The translations under genes and the position numbers were made by a program. The notes under the pieces are model-generated. The model worked only from the letters and a program-made list of their open reading frames with translations, did not search any database and was not told the origin of the DNA. From IMG/VR virus record IMGVR_UViG_3300017605_000867, positions 1-33,975 of that record: 33,975 nucleotides of DNA; one strand, 5' to 3'. The stretch's first letter is position 1. Every line of letters starts with the position of its first letter. Source of the DNA: a virus. This document shows positions 30,177 through 33,975 of this stretch, one piece after another.

Positions 30177-30457
30177 AAGAGTAGTTTTCCTTTCGTTAAG
30201 TAGAAATATCTCAAAATCCGCTGGCGCCGTCAACATCAGACTGTCATTTAGTGAAAATAAACTCGCTATAAAACTACCCATATAGACCTACTTTGGCCTG
30301 AAAATTGCTTAAATCCCTAAAACTCCTAAAAACCTGCTAGAAGGATAGCATGAGGTATGCCCAAAGGAGTTGATGTTGAGTTTCCTTTGATCAAGTTTGA
30401 AACGAAACATCCGTCCGGCGAGGAGCCATAACGAAATGAAATGCAAGAAAAACACAA

Positions 30458-30496
30458 AGCGTGCCATCGTGCAAAATGCCCGATGGCCAAAACGCT
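30458..30496 (-). repeat. Strong hairpin in the leftward leader
   Basis: AGCGT plus GCCATCG (30458-30469) pair with CGATGGC (30481-30487) and ACGCT (30492-30496), a 12-base stem interrupted only by a 4-base bulge. Located about 25 bases inside the transcript expected from the leftward promoter. Candidate leader structure. Confidence 0.55.
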
Positions 30497-30532
30497 CACG
30501 CGATCACAGGCATGGCATGAAAAATGCTGCGT

Positions 30533-30548
30533 AGCAAGGACCGTGCCA
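30533..30548 (-). promoter_or_regulatory. Perfect sigma-54 promoter, leftward
   Basis: Leftward strand reads TGGCACG-GTCC-TTGCT, an exact match to the -24/-12 consensus TGGCACG-N4-TTGCW. Transcription would start near 30521 and enter the leader of the leftward replication operon (first gene 29940-30176). It is a near mirror image of the rightward promoter 79 bases away. Confidence 0.8.
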
Positions 30549-30626
30549 ATATATGTTACATTATATATAAAACTAAAAAAAAAAAAATAAAGAATAAGAA
30601 TAGAAGACCTGTAAATCCCTTCCGGT

Positions 30627-30642
30627 TGGCACGCGAATTGCT
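30627..30642 (+). promoter_or_regulatory. Perfect sigma-54 promoter, rightward
   Basis: TGGCACG-CGAA-TTGCT matches the -24/-12 consensus exactly. Transcription would start near 30654 and head for the HTH and terminase-like genes. The 78 bases between the two divergent promoters are AT-rich with an A-tract, a suitable place for a bent-DNA or activator site shared by both. Confidence 0.8.
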
Positions 30643-30704
30643 TACGTGCAAATTGCAATGTTCTAGTTTCATTTCATTTAGTTTTACCTGGCCAGGTGAG
30701 CAGA

Positions 30705-30740
30705 AGTTTAGTTTCAAACCTGCTTAAACGGAACTAAACT
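30705..30740 (+). repeat. 9-base hairpin followed by CGGCGCCG
   Basis: AGTTTAGTT (30705-30713) pairs perfectly with AACTAAACT (30732-30740), loop 18 bases, in the early rightward leader. A GC-rich stretch with CGGCGCCG at 30747-30754 follows. No U-run, so not a typical terminator. Confidence 0.5.
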
Positions 30741-31005
30741 ACCGGCCGGCGCCGTTAACCTACCAGCATCTAAGCTAGTTCCCTTAGCAGTTCCGCTGCC
30801 AATTACCTACTAACGAGTCTAACTAACCGAATACTAGATACCGATATGCTACAAAAGCAGATGCCCCAGAAATGAAACTTGGCCTTGGCACACTGTAGTT
30901 CTGACAAAATTTACTAGAAATCGAGTCAAAATATAGCTAATACTAAGATTTATACAGCTAAAAGTAGGTAGAATAAGCTAAAAAATCGTCAGGTTTTCCT
31001 AAAGT

Positions 31006-31021
31006 TGGCATCTAGGACGCT
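31006..31021 (+). promoter_or_regulatory. Weak sigma-54-type promoter candidate, rightward
   Basis: TGGCATC-TAGG-ACGCT keeps the GG and GC elements with correct 10-base spacing but differs at other -12 positions. It is 39 bases before a possible 30-aa frame. Lower support than the perfect pair. Confidence 0.3.
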
Positions 31022-31059
31022 CGGTAGTCCAGTGAAAAGAAAGTTTTAGGGGTAAAATC

Positions 31060-31152
31060 ATGAAAATCAACTTAATCGAACAGTGGAAAAAGGCCGGATT
31101 CTCGGCTAAAGTCATTGAAATTTGTTCCGCCCATTTAAGTTGGGTGAGGTGA
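31060..31152 (+). CDS. Possible small protein, 30 aa
   Basis: ATG at 31060 follows TTTTAGGGGTAAAATC and opens a 30-residue frame (starting MKINLIEQWKKAGFS) to TGA at 31150-31152. The amphipathic helix looks protein-like, but length and isolation make this uncertain. The rest of 31153-31292 shows no gene. Confidence 0.3.
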   Translation: MKINLIEQWKKAGFSAKVIEICSAHLSWVR

Positions 31153-31292
31153 TAAAACTTTTTAGGGCAAAAATAGGGGTAAAACTACTTAAATTGACCC
31201 AGTAAGCGTCGGGATTTCGTAACTAAAACGATGGTTTTGAGGGCCAAAGGTGGGGATTTTCGACTTTAGTTAACCTAAATAAAGAACAGTTT

Positions 31293-31538
31293 ATGGGCGA
31301 AATAGCAGATATGCACTCACAAGGGTTGACAGTTAAGCAAATTGCCGACAGTTTAAGGATAGACAGAAGAGAAGTTCAGCTAGTTTTAGACAAAGAAGCT
31401 GAGAGAGCCGGTGCTTTAAGCCGAAGTTTAAGTTATCCATCGTATGATACTATTCATAGAGAAAATAAAGTCTTGAAAGAAGAGAATTCAAAACTTCGTG
31501 CTAAGTTAAAAGAAGCCGGGATTAAGATTGATTTTTAG
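31293..31538 (+). CDS. HTH plus coiled-coil protein, 81 aa
   Basis: Residues 1-35 (MHSQGLTVKQIADSLRIDRREVQLVL) have the spacing of a Hin/resolvase-type helix-turn-helix (GLTVKQIADSLRI-xx-REV). Residues about 52-78 (IHRENKVLKEENSKLRAKLKEAG) form a leucine-zipper-like coiled coil. Together they suggest a small dimeric DNA-binding protein. Its HTH resembles that of the terminase-like gene 200 bases on (LTPAQIAESLFLEEKDV). It could be a regulator or the DNA-recognition partner of the packaging complex. Confidence 0.6.
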   Translation: MGEIADMHSQGLTVKQIADSLRIDRREVQLVLDKEAERAGALSRSLSYPSYDTIHRENKVLKEENSKLRAKLKEAGIKIDF

Positions 31539-31543
31539 TAGTT

Positions 31544-31732
31544 ATGGCTCTCCAATTACGAGATGAAGATATAGTTAGGTCTTTATCTACTAGACATTAC
31601 CTAGAAGAAATAAAAGAATTGAAAGAAGAGAACAAGAATTTGAAGGAATATTTAGCCTTACATAGAGTTAACTATAGAGAAATTTATCCGCACCGAACAG
31701 AGTGGAAAGAAATAATGTTAGATAATGATTAG
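31544..31732 (+). CDS. Small coiled-coil protein, 62 aa
   Basis: The product has a central lysine/glutamate-rich coiled coil (LEEIKELKEENKNLKEYLAL) similar in style to the tail of the preceding HTH protein (LKEENSKLRAKLKE); the two may pair. No DNA-binding motif is visible. Start follows the previous stop by five bases. Family unknown. Confidence 0.55.
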   Translation: MALQLRDEDIVRSLSTRHYLEEIKELKEENKNLKEYLALHRVNYREIYPHRTEWKEIMLDND

Positions 31733-31739
31733 AAAGTAT

Positions 31740-32171
31740 ATGGCCCAGCAACCCTCCCAAATAGTAGAAATGAACCTCCAGGGACTTACTCCTGCACAGA
31801 TAGCGGAGAGCTTATTCCTAGAGGAGAAGGATGTCATTGCTATTATTGAAGCTAATTCACGCCGGGAGAGTGAGTTTTCTCTAGATGAACTCTATGAGAA
31901 GCACCAAGTTGACGCCGTTAAGACTCTTGCTTCTATAATGAAGTCAAGTGAGAATGACTCGGCTAGGGTTACTGCTTGTAAGGTTCTTCTTACTAGGGGT
32001 GGAAATCTAACTGATGACACTATGAAGAGACTCTCTGACCGTTTCGAGAGGATGAAGAGTATAGTTAATAAGACCTCTTTTAGCAATAGGGTAGATTATG
32101 TTACTACCTTGAGTGCAGACGGCGCCGATGGAAATGGAGCTAGAGTTAGTTTGAATCTTCAGCAAGATTAA
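31740..32171 (+). CDS. Terminase small subunit-like protein, 143 aa
   Basis: I prefer ATG at 31740 (MAQQPSQIV) over the in-frame ATG at 31725, because 15 bases around it (TATATGGCCCAGCAA) recur exactly at the start of the gene at 33781. The N terminus carries a helix-turn-helix (LTPAQIAESLFLEEKDVIAII); the middle VDAVKTLASIMKSSENDSARVTACKVLLTRGG is an alpha pattern common in small terminase subunits. The role would be recognition of the packaging site. The large subunit is not in the window, so this rests on domain pattern alone. Confidence 0.5.
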   Translation: MAQQPSQIVEMNLQGLTPAQIAESLFLEEKDVIAIIEANSRRESEFSLDELYEKHQVDAVKTLASIMKSSENDSARVTACKVLLTRGGNLTDDTMKRLSDRFERMKSIVNKTSFSNRVDYVTTLSADGADGNGARVSLNLQQD

Positions 32172-32172
32172 A

Positions 32173-32748
32173 ATGAGAGTCCTTATAGCCTGTGAGTTTA
32201 GTGGTATCGTCAGAGATGCTTTCTCTTCCCTAGGCCATGAAGCTTGGAGTTGTGACCTCTTACCTAGTGAAAGTATAGGTAAGCACTACCAATGTGACGT
32301 AGCTGAGATTCTAGATAAAGGTTGGGATCTAATGATAGCTCATCCTCCTTGTACTCATCTTTGTGTTAGCGGTGCAAGATGGTACAAAGATAAGTTACCT
32401 AAACAGGCTCTAGCTTTAGAATTCGTTAAGTTACTTCTAAATGCTCCAATAGAAAAAATAGCTTTAGAAAATCCAGTTAGTATAATCTCTACTAAAATTC
32501 GTCCTCCAGACCAAATAATTCAACCTTGGATGTTTGGGCATGGAGAAACTAAAAAGACTTGTCTTTGGTTAAAGAATTTACCTAAGTTAGTTCCAACTGA
32601 AATAGTCTCTGGTAGACTTGATAGAGTTCATTTTGCTAGTCCGGGACCGGATAGATGGAAAGTACGTAGTAGAACTCTAGGTGGTATAGCTAGAGCTATG
32701 GCGGCGCAATGGGGCAACCCCAACGGCGGTATGGAAGTAAGGCACTAA
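32173..32748 (+). CDS. C5-cytosine-methyltransferase-like protein, 191 aa
   Basis: The product starts MRVLIACEFSG-x-VRDAF-x(4)-GHEAWSCDLLP, the SAM-binding motif I region of C5-methyltransferases as found in short phage homologues. DLMIAHPPCTHL (about 53-64) holds the PC active-site pair of motif IV. IALENPVSII (about 96-105) corresponds to the ENP/ENV motif. At 191 residues it is much shorter than full enzymes and lacks a recognisable target-recognition domain. Such short proteins are widespread in phages but their activity is often undetermined. It could modify phage DNA. Any link to the enriched CGGCGCCG site is speculation. Confidence 0.75.
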   Translation: MRVLIACEFSGIVRDAFSSLGHEAWSCDLLPSESIGKHYQCDVAEILDKGWDLMIAHPPCTHLCVSGARWYKDKLPKQALALEFVKLLLNAPIEKIALENPVSIISTKIRPPDQIIQPWMFGHGETKKTCLWLKNLPKLVPTEIVSGRLDRVHFASPGPDRWKVRSRTLGGIARAMAAQWGNPNGGMEVRH

Positions 32749-32752
32749 CAGA

Positions 32753-32875
32753 ATGGAATATTCTCTAATATTCATAGGATTTCTCATTATTCATGTTATA
32801 GGGTTAATTGGTCTAGTAATCTGGTTGTATGCTCATAGCCGGCGCGACAGCGGGGCGGAAGACACTCTGCGATAA
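32753..32875 (+). CDS. Small one-helix membrane protein A, 40 aa
   Basis: ATG at 32753 to TAA at 32873-32875. One hydrophobic helix (SLIFIGFLIIHVIGLIGLVI) is followed by WLYAHSRRD and a short polar tail. It is clearly paralogous to the 36-aa product at 33183-33293: aligned, the first 27 residues are almost the same apart from I/L/V and E/D exchanges. Small single-helix proteins near phage packaging genes often act in lysis (holin or spanin-like), but a holin normally has more than one helix. Function is unproven. Confidence 0.65.
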   Translation: MEYSLIFIGFLIIHVIGLIGLVIWLYAHSRRDSGAEDTLR

Positions 32876-32885
32876 GAAACTCTTT

Positions 32886-33140
32886 ATGAAGTATCAGAAG
32901 AAACCTATAGTAATAGAGGCTTTTCGCTACGGAATAGATTATCGTCCAGACTGGTTTACAGATAAAGTTAGCTCCTTAGATATAGTAACAGCCGACTCTC
33001 ATTGTGAAATACGCACTCTAGAAGGGATAATGAGAGGGGAAAAAGGGGACTGGATTATAAAAGGTATTAAAGGTGAGATTTATCCCTGTAAACCAGATGT
33101 ATTTGAGAAAAGCTACGATACAGTTCCAGTAGATTTCTAG
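32886..33140 (+). CDS. Conserved-looking small phage protein, 84 aa
   Basis: ATG at 32886 gives a start MKYQKKPIVIEAFRYG that matches a block I recall from many phage proteins; a longer frame from 32829 runs through the end of the membrane protein gene and is unlikely. The later IRTLEGIMRGEKGDWIIKGI and GEIYPCKPDVFEKSYD also fit that family, which has no settled function. It separates the two paralogous membrane genes. Confidence 0.75.
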   Translation: MKYQKKPIVIEAFRYGIDYRPDWFTDKVSSLDIVTADSHCEIRTLEGIMRGEKGDWIIKGIKGEIYPCKPDVFEKSYDTVPVDF

Positions 33141-33182
33141 CGGGCGTAAGCCGAAGGCGAAACGCCGTCAGAATACAATAAA
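33141..33182 (+). repeat. Short GC-rich hairpin between genes
   Basis: GGCG-AAA-CGCC (33156-33166) lies in a small GC-rich patch (GGGCGTAAGCCGAAGGCG) between the 84-aa gene and the second membrane gene. No U-run follows, so not a typical terminator. Function unknown. Confidence 0.35.
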
Positions 33183-33293
33183 ATGGATTACTCTCTTATA
33201 TTAATAGGTTTTCTCCTAGTTCACGTCGTTGGACTAATCGGTCTAGTCATCTATTTATATTCTCACAGTGACTTAGCAGAAAGAGAACCATAG
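33183..33293 (+). CDS. Small one-helix membrane protein B, 36 aa
   Basis: ATG at 33183 to TAG at 33291-33293. The product MDYSLILIGFLLVHVVGLIG continues LVIYLYSHS and ends in an acidic tail. It is a paralogue of the 40-aa protein at 32753-32875: same topology, same G, H and LIGLVI positions, different short tails (SRRDSG versus SDLAER). The duplication flanks a conserved small gene. Lysis or host-membrane modification is possible but unproven. Confidence 0.65.
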   Translation: MDYSLILIGFLLVHVVGLIGLVIYLYSHSDLAEREP

Positions 33294-33303
33294 AACTTCT
33301 TTT

Positions 33304-33759
33304 ATGAACAGTGAAGAACTTTCCAAGCACGAAGACAAAAAACTCCTAGTAGACGCAATTACTTCCTTAGCCCATGAAATCCATGAGTTTAGGATTCTAA
33401 ATTCTATCATAGCTATTTCTAAGTCATTAGCTACGATAGAAGGTAAATTAACCGACTTAGATAAACAACTAAAGGAAATTATGTCAGCAATTAGTGACTT
33501 CGCAACGGCGCAAAACGCCTTCAACGATAGGCAAGATGCAGCGATTACCGCTCTTGGTAAAGATATAGAGGTATTGAACCAGAAAATCACTGACCTTCAG
33601 AATAGTGCTGGTCAAATCACCCTAGAGGACCAAAAACTTCTAGATGATATTCAGGCTCGTGCAAGTGGTATTGCAGATAAGTTAGATGCTCTCGACGCAC
33701 TAACGCCGCCGCCTCCCCCTATAGAAGGTGGTGGAACTTCCCCTGGAGTTCGTCGCTAA
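33304..33759 (+). CDS. Coiled-coil protein with proline-rich tail, 151 aa
   Basis: Residues about 1-125 form a long heptad-like coiled coil (HEIHEFRILNSIIAISKSL; LEQKLTDLDKQLKEIM-like repeats; VLNQKITDLQNSAG). This ends in PPPPPIEGGGTSPGVRR, a flexible proline/glycine linker. The architecture resembles trimeric fibre or accessory coiled-coil proteins in phages, but no receptor domain follows. A role in the packaging/virion region is inferred from position only. Confidence 0.55.
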   Translation: MNSEELSKHEDKKLLVDAITSLAHEIHEFRILNSIIAISKSLATIEGKLTDLDKQLKEIMSAISDFATAQNAFNDRQDAAITALGKDIEVLNQKITDLQNSAGQITLEDQKLLDDIQARASGIADKLDALDALTPPPPPIEGGGTSPGVRR

Positions 33760-33780
33760 TCTCTAAGATAAAACTACTAT

Positions 33781-33963
33781 ATGGCCCAGCAAGAATCTAA
33801 GAAAATAGTAGTTCCTTCTCCTAAGAAGGAAGAGGAAAAGAAAACAGAGCCGAGTGCTCTCCCTCAAGACGAAGGTCAAGCAGGCAACTTCTTCGAGAAT
33901 CATCCAGGTGGAAATCCTCCACCGGCTAATAAACCTGCTTCTCCTGCTAAGAGTGGAAAATAA
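33781..33963 (+). CDS. Small disordered-looking protein, 60 aa
   Basis: The product begins MAQQESKKIVVPSPKKEEEKK and is rich in Pro, Lys, Glu and Gly throughout, with no hydrophobic core; it is probably disordered. The 15 bases around its ATG (TATATGGCCCAGCAA) are the same as around the start of the terminase-like gene at 31740. Stop at 33961-33963. No family recognised. Confidence 0.55.
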   Translation: MAQQESKKIVVPSPKKEEEKKTEPSALPQDEGQAGNFFENHPGGNPPPANKPASPAKSGK

Positions 33964-33975
33964 CTTGTCAGAGGC

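Larger units (their letters stand above)
30177..31292. other. Divergent noncoding control region
   Basis: About 1.1 kb separate the leftward and rightward units. The part around 30330-30660 differs in composition from the rest, with an AT-rich centre and a 13-base A-run near 30566-30579. It holds two perfect divergent -24/-12 promoters, a weaker rightward one, several hairpins and one possible 30-aa frame. A replication origin could also lie here, but I see no iterons or DnaA boxes. Leftward frame 30326-30658 looks accidental. Confidence 0.7.

Noticed and set aside
30326-30658. 110-aa leftward frame in the control region
   Set aside because: It crosses both perfect promoters and the A-run (coding for poly-Phe/Tyr), has odd Cys/His-rich composition and no coupling to a neighbour.
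30395-30719. Large nested palindrome (GTTTGAAAC, AAATGAAATG and CGTGCCAA with their complements) as a single origin structure
   Set aside because: GTTTGAAAC is itself nearly palindromic, the arms are far apart and spacings differ; the CGTGCCAA/TTGGCACG pair is fully explained as two divergent promoters.
30889-30910. TTGGCACACTGTAGTT as a further sigma-54 promoter
   Set aside because: The -24 half is good, but the essential GC of the -12 half is missing.
1-33975. Alternative genetic code suggested by the interrupted HNH gene
   Set aside because: TAA, TAG and TGA all end well-supported genes throughout the window, so a global reassignment is not supported.

Overview
The window looks like part of a double-stranded DNA bacteriophage genome of roughly 40% G+C: tightly packed genes, many 4-base ATGA stop/start overlaps, virion genes on one strand and a replication module on the other. 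No integrase, repressor, tRNA or CRISPR array was seen, and portal, large terminase, major capsid and lysis enzymes must lie outside the window. Most start codons lack a Shine-Dalgarno sequence and follow a T-rich or A-rich stretch. That fits a host that depends little on SD pairing, but the host cannot be named. TAA, TAG and TGA are all used as stops, so the code appears standard. Layout, left to right. (1) Positions 1-12034, + strand: tail and virion genes. They include a glycine-rich tail-tip protein (827-2152), a candidate adaptor and nozzle pair (2156-4870), a small gp13-like protein, and three large internal or ejection-type proteins ending in a 1471-residue protein. Order and sizes resemble T7 genes 11-16; this is inferred from arrangement, not proven by sequence similarity. 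(2) Positions 12018-30176, - strand: replication and metabolism. Recognisable products are MazG-like, a DUF3987-like ATPase, zinc-ribbon proteins, a family A DNA polymerase split into two genes by an unrelated gene, an SSB-like protein, a Sak4-like ATPase, a RecB/Cas4-like nuclease, an HNH gene with an in-frame stop, a bare sigma-54 activator AAA+ domain (24657-25415) and an SF2 helicase. (3) Positions 30177-31292: a divergent noncoding control region. (4) Positions 31293-33975, + strand: HTH and coiled-coil proteins, a terminase-small-subunit-like protein, a C5-methyltransferase-like protein, two paralogous one-helix membrane proteins, and accessory proteins. The most interesting theme is regulation. 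The phage encodes a sigma-54 activator reduced to its ATPase core. Two perfect -24/-12 promoters (TGGCACG-N4-TTGCT) face away from each other in the divergent control region, and a near-match lies just downstream of the activator gene, in front of an abundant-looking 178-residue protein gene. That transcript would run into a 330-base noncoding stretch with three long-stem RNA elements. The last has a pseudoknot-capable loop and a stem that excludes a textbook terminator, as in an attenuator or riboswitch. Separately, the 8-base palindrome CGGCGCCG occurs at least 12 times where about 0.1 would be expected by chance, while GATC is depleted and CTAG enriched. Other oddities are a membrane-protein gene that appears to start at ATA, an HNH gene interrupted by TAA at codon 12, and a run of GC-rich hairpins inserted in frame in a coding gene.
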